A stretch of DNA of 64,000 nucleotides from Cognatundibacterium squillarum (GTDB lineage: Bacteria > Pseudomonadota > Gammaproteobacteria > Burkholderiales > Burkholderiaceae_D). The notes beneath the pieces are model-generated. The model made no database searches, had not been told where the DNA came from, and saw only the letters and a list, made by a program, of their open reading frames with translations. Location of the stretch: assembly GCF_014652435.1 (NCBI RefSeq), contig NZ_BMYU01000013.1:25327-89326 (forward strand), in the 5' to 3' direction. Numbering within the stretch: position 1 is the first letter of the stretch; the number at the start of each line of letters is the position of its first letter. A program made the translations under genes and the position numbers. Positions 17,445-27,554 of the stretch are shown piece by piece.

Positions 17445-18566
17445 TCAGCGCTTGCGCACCACAACGCAGCCGATCGAGTAACCGGCACCGAACGAGCAGA
17501 TCACGCCTTGCTGGCCGCTTTGCAGATCGTCCTGATATCTGTGGAAAGCGATAATCGAACCGGCGGAAGATGTGTTCGCGTATTCGTTCAGAATGGTCGG
17601 CGATTCTTCCGGTGTCGCGTCGCGACCCAGAATCAGGCGGGCGATCAGCAGGTTCATGTTCAGGTTCGCCTGATGCAGCCAGAAACGGCTGATATCGTTC
17701 ACCGCCAGACCGGCTTGCTGCACGGTAGAGGTGATCACCTCCGCCGCCATCGGGCACACATCTTTAAACACTTTGCGGCCTTGCTGACGGAACAGTTTGT
17801 CCGGCTGACCAACACCGCTTTCATCGGCGCGGTTTAAGAAGCCGAAGTTATTGCGGATATTGTTGGAGAACTGGGTTTTCAGTTTCAGACCAACGATTTC
17901 GAATTGGTGCGCAGACGTTGCCAGATCAGCGCGTTCAATCAGGATGGCGGTACAGGCATCACCGAAAATGAAGTGGCTGTCGCGGTCGCGCCAGTTCAGG
18001 TGGCCGCTGGTGATTTCCGGATTCACGACCAGTACGGCGCGCGCCTGACCGGACTGAATCGCACCGACTGCGGCCTGAATACCGAAGGTGGCGGAAGAGC
18101 AGGCGACGTTCATATCGAAGCCGTAACCATCAATGCCGAGCGCATTCTGGATTTCAACGGCCATTGCAGGATAAGCGCGCTGCATATTCGACGCGGCGCA
18201 CAGCACGGCATCCACGTCGGCTGCAGTTTTACCGGCGCGTTCCAGCGCCTGACGGGCAGCGACCACGGCCATTTCGCACATGATGGATTGTTCGTCGTCC
18301 GCACGTTCCGGAATGCGCGGCACCATGCGCTTCACATCCAGTACGCCTTCTTTGTTCATCACATAACGCGACTGAATGCCGGAAGCTTTTTCGATAAAAG
18401 CAGTGCTGGAACCTTCCAGCGCAGTCAGTTCACCGGCGGCAATCGCGGCGGCATTGTCGTGGTTGTACTGTTCCACATAGGCATTGAAACAGGCAACCAG
18501 TTCTTCATTGGAAACAGATTCAGCAGGCGTGTACAGACCGGTACCACTGATAACGACTTGATTCAT
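17445..18566 (-). CDS. beta-ketoacyl-ACP synthase III-like protein (FabH family, long form)
   Basis: It likely condenses an acyl-CoA with malonyl-ACP to start or modify fatty-acid or polyketide-like synthesis. The 373 residues carry the thiolase-fold catalytic triad: Cys in [11 protein letters not shown], His in [11 protein letters not shown] and Asn in [26 protein letters not shown] closes the protein. It is longer than the usual 317-residue FabH because of an insertion after the N-terminus ([18 protein letters not shown]). The ATG at 18566 fits the family start [14 protein letters not shown]. Whether it is the housekeeping FabH or a second copy cannot be told here. Confidence 0.85.
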   Translation of the reverse strand: MNQVVISGTGLYTPAESVSNEELVACFNAYVEQYNHDNAAAIAAGELTALEGSSTAFIEKASGIQSRYVMNKEGVLDVKRMVPRIPERADDEQSIMCEMAVVAARQALERAGKTAADVDAVLCAASNMQRAYPAMAVEIQNALGIDGYGFDMNVACSSATFGIQAAVGAIQSGQARAVLVVNPEITSGHLNWRDRDSHFIFGDACTAILIERADLATSAHQFEIVGLKLKTQFSNNIRNNFGFLNRADESGVGQPDKLFRQQGRKVFKDVCPMAAEVITSTVQQAGLAVNDISRFWLHQANLNMNLLIARLILGRDATPEESPTILNEYANTSSAGSIIAFHRYQDDLQSGQQGVICSFGAGYSIGCVVVRKR

Positions 18567-18755
18567 TGCAGGCTTTCTGTAAAGAGCGGCTGGCAGTTTG
18601 CGCTGGCAAAACACCGTCAGTCGCCATAGTGTTGGCGGGGCGTAAAAACGCGACTTCGTCGCTTCATTTTACACAGAAGCGATGACAATTCCGGCGACGG
18701 ATTACCGAAATAGAGTGCTTGTTCCAAAATGGTGCGCTTGTTGTGCTGAGGGATG

Positions 18756-18785
18756 GTGCTGCGGAAATCCTTTCTCCCGCAGCAC
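18756..18785. other. hairpin 3' of the yitT-like gene
   Basis: GTGCTGCGG and CCGCAGCAC pair perfectly over 9 bp around a 12-nt loop, 21 bp beyond the stop of the YitT gene. It lacks a T-run on the minus strand, so its role as a terminator is uncertain. Confidence 0.4.
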
Positions 18786-18806
18786 GAGGCTGAACCGCTG
18801 GCCGGA

Positions 18807-19466
18807 TCAGACCGCCATATAGCGGCCGGGGCGGTGGTTCAGGCTGATCGCCAGATTCAGGGCAAATGCACCGACCACAGAAGCCGCCAGCGCCTGCCAG
18901 CCGACCACGCGGATCGACGCGAGGACGATCAGGATATCCAGTCCCATTTGCAGCTTACCGGCGCGGATGCCACGGGTTTGCTGCAGATACAGCGCCAGAA
19001 TATTGATGCCGCCGAGGCTGGCCTGATGGCGGAACAGTACGATAAAGCCGACACCCATCAGCAAGCCGCCGGTCAGCGCTACATAAAACATCGCCAGCGT
19101 GTTGTCCTGACTCAGGTGAATAATTTTCGGGTGCAGGCCGGACATCAGCGAGACCAGCCCGACAGAACAAAAGGTTTTGATCGTGAATGGCCAGCCCATG
19201 CGTTTGAAGGCCAGATAGTAGAACGGTAGATTGATGATGAAGAACACCGTGCCGAAGCTGTAGCCGCTCAGATAATGCGTCAGAAATGCCAGTCCGGCGG
19301 TGCCGCCGGTCAGCAGCCCGGCCTGATTGAATAAGGCCACGCCCAGTGAAACCAGCAGCGTTCCGGTCAGAATCGCCAGCACATCTTCAAACCAGCTGTG
19401 CGGGACGAATCGGCGTGTCAGTGCTTTGGATGCAGGAGCGGCAGAGCCGGAAGTAGTGTCGGACAT
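18807..19466 (-). CDS. YitT family membrane protein
   Basis: This 219-residue protein has about five or six hydrophobic segments (from about residues 28, 55, 70, 100, 120, 160 and 190 on) and the family phrases FNQAGLLTGGTAGLAFLTHY and LGGINILALYLQQTRGIRAGKLQMGLD. It matches the N-terminal YitT_membrane (DUF161) domain; the C-terminal DUF2179 domain seen in Firmicutes homologs is absent. Function is unknown. It is on the minus strand, downstream of the Gcr-type gene by 144 bp. Confidence 0.85.
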   Translation of the reverse strand: MSDTTSGSAAPASKALTRRFVPHSWFEDVLAILTGTLLVSLGVALFNQAGLLTGGTAGLAFLTHYLSGYSFGTVFFIINLPFYYLAFKRMGWPFTIKTFCSVGLVSLMSGLHPKIIHLSQDNTLAMFYVALTGGLLMGVGFIVLFRHQASLGGINILALYLQQTRGIRAGKLQMGLDILIVLASIRVVGWQALAASVVGAFALNLAISLNHRPGRYMAV

Positions 19467-19610
19467 GGCAGCGCATTCAGTAGGAAATCACCGGATTGTA
19501 CGCAGAGCGCGGGTGCTTCCCGCGTCTGTTCGCTTCACAATATGCGCTGTCTTGCGTTGCATCAAGCCTTGCGGCACAGCCAGTGACTGTGCGCAAAGCA
19601 GGAATGGCAT

Positions 19611-21803
19611 TTACAGCAATTTCTGCTGCCGGCTGGCGGCGGCTGTATCGGTGTCACCGGGCTTCGTATCCTGCGCTGCAGTTTCTGTATTCAGTGCGGA
19701 AACACTGGCTACGATTACAGGTGCGGAGACGGTTTCCTGTTCCGGTAAAGGATCATTCGCCGCTTCCTGTAACAATACCGGTTCCTGCACTACCCAGCCC
19801 TCGGGTGCGGCACTGACGGTAACGGGTTTTTCCGGCAGGAAGAAATCACGCGCACCATGACGGAAACGCTTCCACAGCAAGCCGAGCAAAGGGCCGCCCA
19901 GACCAAAGCTGGCACGGCGTGAACGCAGTGCCACCATCAGTGCCAGACTGAAACTGACGCCCAGATTGACCAGACCAATCAGCAGCACGCCGATAAAGCT
20001 GTACAGCATGGCTTGCCACGACACCGCGTATTCCAGTCCGGTCAGCGCGAATACAAAATTCGCACTGGAGAAAGTGATATGGCGGATATCCACCGGCAGG
20101 CCGAAGAATTGCCCGAACTGGCCGATCGAACCCAGCATAATCCCGAAAAAGAAATTACCGGCCAGTGCGCCCAGATGCTGGCCGATGTAATCCGTCATGC
20201 GCTGCAGGCGCTGCTCACCAAGCAAGCTGCGTAACCAGCCCAGCTGACGCAGGCGCGCCGGAATTTGCGCGTAACTGGCTTTGTTATCGTAATAGCCGGA
20301 AATCAGACCGGACAAAAACAGACACACACCGGCAATTGCCGCATGTGGTAAGGCCATGCTGTGCAGCGGATCAAGATCATGCAGTAAGTGTTCTGCTTTT
20401 TGCGGACTGACTAAATGGTCGCCGGTAAAGCCATACCACAGCCACGCAATGATCAGCGCAGTCGGCATCGCCAGCACAATATTCCCGGCAATCGCAATCA
20501 GTTGCGAGCGGATCACGCGCACGATCAGTTCGGTCAGTTCATCCAGCTTTTGCTTACCCTGATCTATGGTGCGGGCGATGACCGCTGCCGTCATCGCAGG
20601 CTGTTTGGTTGCAATCGTGAAATGCAGAATATGCACCAGCACAAAACCGGCAGAGTAATTCAGACTGAACAGCAGCGCATAACCGAAAGGTGCCAGTGCC
20701 ATCGCACCGAACAGGATTTTGATCAGCGCCATGAAGCCGACGATAAAGCCTGCGCCCATTGCGGATTTCATCATCGCCAGCCATTCTTCGCGGGTGCTGG
20801 TGACATAGTGCTCACCGCTGCGACCAGCGCGTTCGGTCACCTGCAGCGATAATAATTCCGTATTGCTCTGTACCAGCTCGCGCACACTGTGCTGACGGTT
20901 ATCCGCTCTGACCAGTTCTTTGAATAAAGGCACGGCCAGTGTGATGGTGTCGCGCAGTTCACGGCTGTCGAGCAATGCCAGCAGGGTGCGCAGGCGCTGC
21001 ATACTTTGCGTCAGACGTAACAGCAAGCGGGTCAGACTGACAGAAACCCCGTTCTGCGCAGCTGTTTTGCGTATGCGCTGCACGATTTCATCGCACTGGG
21101 TCAGCAAAATCACAATGTGCTGACAGTCTTCACGCTGCAACTGCGGGTTGTGAAACCAGGCGCGGTAGGTTTCAGCGTAATTATTGATTTCATCGTTCTG
21201 GCGCAGGAACGGCGACTCGAATTTTTCAATGGCCGGATAATTGCGCACCAGTTCTGCTTCCAGACCAATGGTGGTAATACGGTATGACAACACTTGTACC
21301 GCATTCAGCACTTCATCGGTCATCAGCTTGTGGGTATGGCGCACTTTCGGTAAGCGCCCGCCCAGACTGCGGATCAGGTCGGCCCAGACATCATCGGCGA
21401 CACCCTGCACCCACACATAATCATCATCGCGATTAAAAATCTGTCCGAATACATCTTTCAGATATTCATCATTGATCAGTGGCGGCAGTAAGCGGTTAAA
21501 TACACGCGTTGCAGCGGCGCCCCAGAAACCATCGTTCAGTGTGATGCCGGTGTCGGTCAGCAAATGCACCAGTTTGCGGCGGCACACGATCTGGGTCAGG
21601 TAGCAGCGCAGCGCATGCCGCCATGCCGGACGCTGGCGCAGTAAAAAGCACAGCGCGCGCAGATTGTCGGTGGCGCGCTGAATGTCTCTGGCTTTCGCCG
21701 GACGGATGGTGTTGACCAGTGCCTGTAAATGCGTGATGTCACTGGTTTGTGGATTTTCATGCACAGCCTGTGCGATGCAGGACAAAATATGGTCAAAGGA
21801 CAT
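19611..21803 (-). CDS. Gcr-type 'site-specific recombinase' family membrane protein
   Basis: The 730 residues match the family called SpecificRecomb (COG4389, Neisseria Gcr). The N-terminal half is soluble and helical (VLSYRITTIGLEAELVRNYP; LRTLLALLDSRELRDTITLAVPLFKELV), and the C-terminal half from about residue 350 has six or more membrane segments (GFIVGFMALIKILFGAMALAP, IAIAGNIVLAMPTALIIAWLW, GNFFFGIMLGSIGQFGQFFG). No tyrosine- or serine-recombinase motif is visible, so the recombinase name is doubtful. The tail is acidic and Pro/Ala-rich. It is a single gene. Confidence 0.85.
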   Translation of the reverse strand: MSFDHILSCIAQAVHENPQTSDITHLQALVNTIRPAKARDIQRATDNLRALCFLLRQRPAWRHALRCYLTQIVCRRKLVHLLTDTGITLNDGFWGAAATRVFNRLLPPLINDEYLKDVFGQIFNRDDDYVWVQGVADDVWADLIRSLGGRLPKVRHTHKLMTDEVLNAVQVLSYRITTIGLEAELVRNYPAIEKFESPFLRQNDEINNYAETYRAWFHNPQLQREDCQHIVILLTQCDEIVQRIRKTAAQNGVSVSLTRLLLRLTQSMQRLRTLLALLDSRELRDTITLAVPLFKELVRADNRQHSVRELVQSNTELLSLQVTERAGRSGEHYVTSTREEWLAMMKSAMGAGFIVGFMALIKILFGAMALAPFGYALLFSLNYSAGFVLVHILHFTIATKQPAMTAAVIARTIDQGKQKLDELTELIVRVIRSQLIAIAGNIVLAMPTALIIAWLWYGFTGDHLVSPQKAEHLLHDLDPLHSMALPHAAIAGVCLFLSGLISGYYDNKASYAQIPARLRQLGWLRSLLGEQRLQRMTDYIGQHLGALAGNFFFGIMLGSIGQFGQFFGLPVDIRHITFSSANFVFALTGLEYAVSWQAMLYSFIGVLLIGLVNLGVSFSLALMVALRSRRASFGLGGPLLGLLWKRFRHGARDFFLPEKPVTVSAAPEGWVVQEPVLLQEAANDPLPEQETVSAPVIVASVSALNTETAAQDTKPGDTDTAAASRQQKLL

Positions 21804-22213
21804 GAAAACTCCTTTCTGAAGAACGGATACCGTGCATACTTGTCACGGAGGAAATGACAGGTTTCCGTGTTGTAACTGATTTTGTCAGCCTTGTCATCTA
21901 ATGCTGCACAAGGCTGCCGGTTTGTTGCGGACAACAGGCGCGTTTGCTGCGCATGTCTGGTTGAAAAAATGGATAGCGGACGTCCCGACTGGCGGGGCAA
22001 AAAGGCTGCTGGTCTCAGCGCCTGAGTATGTCTGATGCATTATAGCGATGCCGCCGTGCGGGCGAATCGCCAGCCATAGTCTGATGAATTTAGCCGGAAT
22101 TAGTTCCTTTTTTTGGCAAAGTATTGAAAATTAAGACTGTTTACATGCAGAAACCATGCACGTCACAGAAATTTCGTCTACAGTATCGGCGTGTTTATTC
22201 TTAAGGGAAAGCG
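21804..22213. other. intergenic region between divergent Gcr-type and CNNM genes
   Basis: These 410 bp hold no supported gene, repeat copy or terminator. They presumably contain two divergent promoters. GGAAATGACAGG and the AT-rich stretch near 22100-22145 are unremarkable. Confidence 0.4.
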
Positions 22214-23530
22214 TTGAATAATTTGTTACTGGTCGTTGCGGCATTTGCTCTGGTGCTGCTGAACGGCTTTTTCGTGGCAGCGGAATTTGGTCTGGTGAAG
22301 CTGCGCCAGACACGGGTACGCAGTCTGGCGCGCAAAACAGGTCTGCGCGGCAAACTCTTACTGACCGTACACCGCCATCTCGACACTTACTTATCTGCCT
22401 GTCAGCTTGGTATCACGCTGGCATCGCTGGGGCTGGGCTGGATCGGTGAACCGGCGTTTGCACGTTTGCTGGAACCGCTGTTTGCACTGGCCGGTGTCAC
22501 CTCACAGGAACTGATACACGCGGTTTCCTTCTTCTTCGCTTTCTTTGTCATTTCGTTTTTGCACATCGTGGTCGGTGAACTTGCGCCGAAATCGATGGCG
22601 ATCCGCATGCCTGAACGGGTGTCTTTGTGGACCGCGCCACCGCTGTATGCGTTTTACTGGATCATGTTCCCGGCAATCTGGGTGCTGAATGCCAGCTCCA
22701 ACAAAGTGTTGCACTGGCTGGGACTGGATGCAGTACACGGCAGCGATGCACATTATTCTCAGGAAGAGCTGCGCCTGATTCTGCGCGGTGGCCATGAAAC
22801 CAATGCCGGCAGTGACGAGTGGAGCCTGATGGCGCAGGCGCTGGATTTCGGCGGACTGGAAGTCTCGGATCTGATGCGCCCTATCAATGAAGTGGTGGCG
22901 ATGTATAAAGGCCAGTCACTGCAGGAAAACATGGAAACTGCTGCGCGTCACCGCTTCAGCCGCTATCCGTATTTTGATGAAGATGAAAAAACCGTACTCG
23001 GTATGCTGCATCTGAAAGATTTGTTTCTGGCACAACAGGCCGGTAAGCCACTGGACGATCTGAGTCGCCATTTACGTCAGGTCGAATATGTGCCGCCAAC
23101 CATGCCGGCGCTGGAATTATTCCGCCGCTTCCGTAAAGGTGCGCCGCACTTTGCGATTGTCGGCCATAAAGGCAGCAATCCGGTGGGCTTTCTGACACTG
23201 GACAACCTGCTCAGTGCACTGGTTGGGCAGATCCGTGATGAATTCCGTCAGAATGAAAACGACTGGACGCTGCTGGACGATGGCACCTTGCTGGGCAAAG
23301 GCAGTCTGCCGCTGCATACGCTGGGGATGGCGCTGGGTTTTGAACTGGATGATGACGAAGTCGAATCCATCGGTGGCCTGATCATGGAAAAGCTCGGTGA
23401 AATTCCGTCGGAAGGTCAGAAGATTTCTTTTGACCGCTTCGATGCAGTGGTGAAAAAAATGAATGGTCCGCGCATCGTGCTGGTTCGGATTCATCCTAAA
23501 GAACCGTTAGCAGACCGGCATGAGCACTGA
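22214..23530 (+). CDS. CNNM transmembrane / CBS-domain protein (hemolysin-related, CorC-like)
   Basis: The 438 residues show a CNNM membrane domain (about 1-190, with LLNGFFVAAEFGLVKLR and CQLGITLASLGLGWIGEPAF), a pair of CBS domains (about 210-335, with DLMRPINEVVAMYKGQSLQ) and a C-terminal CorC_HlyC domain (about 350-432, with IGGLIMEKLGEIPSEGQ). Related proteins act in Mg2+ or Co2+ homeostasis; the hemolysin name is historical. The start is a TTG at 22214 behind AAGGGAAAG, which gives the standard family N-terminus. A terminator follows at 23589. Confidence 0.9.
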   Translation: MNNLLLVVAAFALVLLNGFFVAAEFGLVKLRQTRVRSLARKTGLRGKLLLTVHRHLDTYLSACQLGITLASLGLGWIGEPAFARLLEPLFALAGVTSQELIHAVSFFFAFFVISFLHIVVGELAPKSMAIRMPERVSLWTAPPLYAFYWIMFPAIWVLNASSNKVLHWLGLDAVHGSDAHYSQEELRLILRGGHETNAGSDEWSLMAQALDFGGLEVSDLMRPINEVVAMYKGQSLQENMETAARHRFSRYPYFDEDEKTVLGMLHLKDLFLAQQAGKPLDDLSRHLRQVEYVPPTMPALELFRRFRKGAPHFAIVGHKGSNPVGFLTLDNLLSALVGQIRDEFRQNENDWTLLDDGTLLGKGSLPLHTLGMALGFELDDDEVESIGGLIMEKLGEIPSEGQKISFDRFDAVVKKMNGPRIVLVRIHPKEPLADRHEH

Positions 23531-23588
23531 AAGACTGGTGGAACATCTGATCAAATGAACGATTAGTGCCGGTCAAAAAACTTGTCAG

Positions 23589-23627
23589 AAACGCAGCCAG
23601 CGGAAACGCTGTGCTGCGTTTTTTTAT
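23589..23627 (+). terminator. rho-independent terminator after the CNNM gene
   Basis: AACGCAGC and GCTGCGTT enclose a smaller CAGCG-GAAA-CGCTG hairpin and are followed by TTTTTTATT. The rest of the gap 23531-23846 shows no gene. Confidence 0.85.
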
Positions 23628-23846
23628 TGCCCTGCGGTAAAAAATTGCGCTGCCGACAGCATGAAAGCAGTCTGACAAACCACTCAGAAACCAGAAAACG
23701 GTGCTTTAAACAACGCCGGATACAACGCCGGAATGTGAAACATCATAAGCTGCGCCGATCACCGTGTTTCCTGTCACCAATTCAGCTATATTGATAGAAG
23801 GAAAATTCTGTGCAGCACTGAACTCACTTTTGGCGGGTAAAAGCAT

Positions 23847-26800
23847 ATGGCTGGAAAAGCAGCATCAGGACAATTCAAACTCAGTTTCTGGCTGACGCTG
23901 GTGTCATTTTGCGCATTTGCGATTGCATTCGGTTTGTATGTCAGGGCTGAGAAAGAGGTGGATGACGTCAACGATAACCGCTTCGTGTCGCATGAACTGA
24001 CCGATGAACTGATCCGTACATCGGAAGACCTGACCCGCTTTGCCCGCGCCTATGTCATTACCGGTGACACAGTGTACCGCCAGTATTTCAATGAAGTGAT
24101 GGAGGTACGGGAAGGCAAGCGTCCGCGTCTGCCGTTTGGCGAATATGCTTTTCATGATCTGACACCGACGCTGGAATCCGGCAGTCCGGCTGCCGTGACT
24201 ACGCCAAGCAGACCCCTTTTGCAATTGCTGCGTGAAGCCGGTTTGTCAGATAAAGAATACGAATTATTACTGGTCGCCAAAACCAATTCCGACATTCTGG
24301 CAAAGCTGGAAAAACAAGCAATGAATATGGCGGAAAACCCGGGGCGGAATGTCGATCTGGGACGTGAACGTGCCATACGATTGCTATTCGATCAGGAGTA
24401 CCGTGTCGCCAAACTGAATATTCTGGCACCGATTGCCGAAGCGCACCGGCTGATGTCTTTTCGACTTGATCTGAAACTCGAAGAAAGTAAAAAAACCGCA
24501 AATCACATTCTGATTGCTTTTCTTTTACTTGGCATGGTGACGCTGGGCTTGTTCTGGCGCGCCTATCGCCAGTTGCAGATTATCCTTGGCGGAAATGTGG
24601 TCGATCTTCAGCAATGTCTGGCGGCGCTTGGTCGTGGTCAGTTTGATACGCCGTCACATCAACCGGACGCATCGCCTCACAGCATCATGGCGGGTATACA
24701 GGCAACCCGTCAGCAACTGGCACGGATTGATCATGAATTACGTGCTGAACTGGAAAAAAGTCATCGCATCAATCAAATGTATCTGGCGCTGGCGCAGTGC
24801 AATCAGTCTATTCTGCGCATCGAAGAAAAAGACGACCTTTTCCCGCGTATTTGTCAGGACGCTGTCATTCTGGCCGGACTGAAAGTTGCGTGGGTAGCCT
24901 TATGTGATCCGGTCAAACAGGAAATGCAGATTGTCAGCGAAAGTATCAGCGGCGTTCTGACCGGAATTAACAAGATTCCCGAAGCGGTCGTTCAGCGCCA
25001 GTTTGATTTTTATTTTCCCCATTGCTGCCGTGGCGAGACAGTCTGGTATCCGGATATTCAAGATCCGGTACAGGCTGAAGGCTGGCGTTCCCTGGCACAA
25101 CAATATCACTGTGGTGCGATTGCTGCCTTGCCTTTGCAGGTAAATCATCAGGCGATTGGCAGTTTTATTGTGTGTGCTGAAAATCCGGCGGCATTTGATG
25201 AAGTGGTACGTACCTTACTGACTGAATTTGTAGTCGATGTCGGCCATGTACTGAATCGTTTTGAACTGGAAAACGAACGTCAGCATTCACTGCAGATCGA
25301 AGAACTACGCGGCTTCCTGCTTGAAAAAGTGACCGCCAGCCTGACGCTGCATCACTTCCTTGAAGAAGCTGTCAACAAAATGGAAGCGATTTTGCCGCAT
25401 TGCTACTGCACCGTGATGTTGCTGGATAAAGATGGTGAGACTTTACGCGCCGGCGCTATACCGAGTCTGCCAGTGTTTTATTCAGAAGCAATTGATGGTG
25501 TCAAAGTTGGTCCCGGGGTAGGCTCTTGTGGCAATGCGATTGCCACCGGTGAGCGCACGATTGCGGAAGACCTTGCAGTGCATCCGTTCTGGCGCGACTA
25601 CTGGCCGCTGGCGCAGCGTGCCGGTTTGCGCTCCTGCTGGTCTGAGCCGATTGTCTCCACTTCCGGCAAAATCTACGGCGCGTTTGCTATTTATCACGCA
25701 GATCCGCGTGCGCCTTCCGCTTTCGATTTGCAATTGCTGGAAATGGCTGCCGGGCTGGCAGCACTCGCCATCGAACACCGTCAGTCACTTGATGCGCAAC
25801 ACAAGCTATCGCAGGCAGTGGAACAAAGTTCGAATGCGATTCTGATTACTGACAGTGACATACAGATTGAATACGCGAATGCCAGTTACCTGCAGAATAC
25901 CGGTCGTCGCTTGCAGGACATTATCGGATCGCGTCCTAGCATACTGAGTTCCGGTAAAACACCGCCTGCAACCTATCAGGAAATGTGGGATCAGTTGCGT
26001 AAAGGCGAGAGCTGGAAAGGAGAACTGATTAACCGTTACACCGATGGCACGGAACATGTGGATCTGACCCATATTTCACCGATCCGCGATGCCAAAGGTC
26101 AAGTCACGCATTTCCTTGCGATTCAGGAAGATATCACAGATAAAAAACGTAACGATGAGCGCATTCGTTATCTCGCGCATTTTGATTTACTGACGGGATT
26201 ACCAAACCGCAGCCTGCTGGAAGAACGCGCCCGTGCCGCAATTAATCACGCTGAGCGTAATCAGCGCCGTCTGGCGCTGCTTTTCCTCGATCTTGATCAT
26301 TTTAAAGATGTGAACGATACCCTTGGTCACAGTATCGGCGACAGTCTGCTGGTGGAAGTGGCTAACCGCCTGCGTCAGAATCTGCGCGAAGAAGATGTGC
26401 TGTCGCGTCTGGGTGGCGATGAATTTATCGTGATGCTGACCGATGTTGATGAAAAATCTACGGAGCGCATTGCGCAGAAACTGATTTCGCTGGTCAGTAC
26501 ATCATTTGCTATTGGCGGATATGAATTGAATGTAACGCCATCAATCGGGATTGCAGTGTACCCGGAAGATGGTGCCGATCTGGAAACCTTGTTGCGCAAT
26601 GCGGATGCGGCAATGTACCGCTCCAAAACTCAGGGCAGAAATACCTTCAGTTTCTTTACCCGCGAAATGCAGGAACGTTCAGCGCGCCACCTCGAACTGG
26701 TGAACGCGCTGCGGCACGCGCTGGCAGGGCAGCAGTTCGCCCTGCATTATCAGCCGCAAATCAGCCTGACCGGTCGCAAACTGGCTGGCGCAGAAGCCTT

Positions 26801-27470
26801 GTTGCGCTGGACGCATCCGGTGCTGGGTGTGGTGTCTCCTGCGGAATTTATTCCGGTGGCCGAGGAAAGCGGACTGATTCTGGAAATCGGTGAATGGGTA
26901 TTACGTACCGCGTTGCAACAGCTGAAAGTCTGGCGTGATCATGGCTTATCGGATTTTTGTATGGCTGTGAATTTGTCTGCAGTACAGTTCAGAAATAAGG
27001 AATTGCCTTCACTGGTGCAGCGTTTATTGGAAGAGACCGGTGTGCCGCCGGATTGTCTGGAACTGGAACTGACCGAGAGTATGGCAATGCATGATCCGGC
27101 AGCGGCGATTGCGATGATGAATCAATTGCATGCGCAGGGTGTGCGATTGTCGATTGATGATTTCGGAACCGGCTATTCGTCACTCAGTTATCTGAAGAAG
27201 TTTAAAGTATACAAATTAAAAATCGATAAATCATTTGTGCATGATGTCAGCGAAGATCCGGAAGATGAAGCCATCATCAGCGCGGTGATCAGCATGGCGC
27301 ATAAACTGGAAATGATTACGATTGCGGAAGGCGTGGAAACGCCCGATCAGCTCAGTTTTCTGCAAGGGCAGGGATGTGATGAAATTCAGGGATACTTTTT
27401 CTCGCGGCCTTTACCACCGGATGCCTTCATGCGCTGGGTGGAGCATGATCTGAAAACTTATCTGCAATAA
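23847..27470 (+). CDS. membrane sensor diguanylate cyclase/phosphodiesterase (GAF-GAF-PAS-GGDEF-EAL)
   Basis: This 1207-residue protein probably makes and/or degrades c-di-GMP. It has a transmembrane segment (about 12-31), an extracytoplasmic sensor region (to about 215), a second transmembrane segment (218-236), two GAF domains (about 305-470 and 480-645), a PAS domain (about 653-770), GGDEF (signature at 856-860) and EAL (signature at 983-985). The cyclase motif is intact, with an RxxD inhibitory site (REED) five residues before it. The EAL half keeps ELTES and DDFGTGYSSL. Both activities are therefore possible. It is a single gene ended by a terminator at 27497. The many sensor domains suggest several inputs. 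Confidence 0.93.
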   Translation: MAGKAASGQFKLSFWLTLVSFCAFAIAFGLYVRAEKEVDDVNDNRFVSHELTDELIRTSEDLTRFARAYVITGDTVYRQYFNEVMEVREGKRPRLPFGEYAFHDLTPTLESGSPAAVTTPSRPLLQLLREAGLSDKEYELLLVAKTNSDILAKLEKQAMNMAENPGRNVDLGRERAIRLLFDQEYRVAKLNILAPIAEAHRLMSFRLDLKLEESKKTANHILIAFLLLGMVTLGLFWRAYRQLQIILGGNVVDLQQCLAALGRGQFDTPSHQPDASPHSIMAGIQATRQQLARIDHELRAELEKSHRINQMYLALAQCNQSILRIEEKDDLFPRICQDAVILAGLKVAWVALCDPVKQEMQIVSESISGVLTGINKIPEAVVQRQFDFYFPHCCRGETVWYPDIQDPVQAEGWRSLAQQYHCGAIAALPLQVNHQAIGSFIVCAENPAAFDEVVRTLLTEFVVDVGHVLNRFELENERQHSLQIEELRGFLLEKVTASLTLHHFLEEAVNKMEAILPHCYCTVMLLDKDGETLRAGAIPSLPVFYSEAIDGVKVGPGVGSCGNAIATGERTIAEDLAVHPFWRDYWPLAQRAGLRSCWSEPIVSTSGKIYGAFAIYHADPRAPSAFDLQLLEMAAGLAALAIEHRQSLDAQHKLSQAVEQSSNAILITDSDIQIEYANASYLQNTGRRLQDIIGSRPSILSSGKTPPATYQEMWDQLRKGESWKGELINRYTDGTEHVDLTHISPIRDAKGQVTHFLAIQEDITDKKRNDERIRYLAHFDLLTGLPNRSLLEERARAAINHAERNQRRLALLFLDLDHFKDVNDTLGHSIGDSLLVEVANRLRQNLREEDVLSRLGGDEFIVMLTDVDEKSTERIAQKLISLVSTSFAIGGYELNVTPSIGIAVYPEDGADLETLLRNADAAMYRSKTQGRNTFSFFTREMQERSARHLELVNALRHALAGQQFALHYQPQISLTGRKLAGAEALLRWTHPVLGVVSPAEFIPVAEESGLILEIGEWVLRTALQQLKVWRDHGLSDFCMAVNLSAVQFRNKELPSLVQRLLEETGVPPDCLELELTESMAMHDPAAAIAMMNQLHAQGVRLSIDDFGTGYSSLSYLKKFKVYKLKIDKSFVHDVSEDPEDEAIISAVISMAHKLEMITIAEGVETPDQLSFLQGQGCDEIQGYFFSRPLPPDAFMRWVEHDLKTYLQ

Positions 27471-27493
27471 TCTTCGCTGTTTATACGGAAAAT

Positions 27494-27530
27494 AAAAAAG
27501 CGCAGACCGGCAATGGTCTGCGCTATTTTT
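27494..27530. terminator. bidirectional terminator between the GGDEF-EAL and phosphofructokinase genes
   Basis: AGCGCAGACC and GGTCTGCGCT pair over 10 bp with A-runs before and ATTTTT after, between convergent genes. Confidence 0.9.
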
Positions 27531-27554
27531 ACGTAATACCTGATCAGGAAAAGC

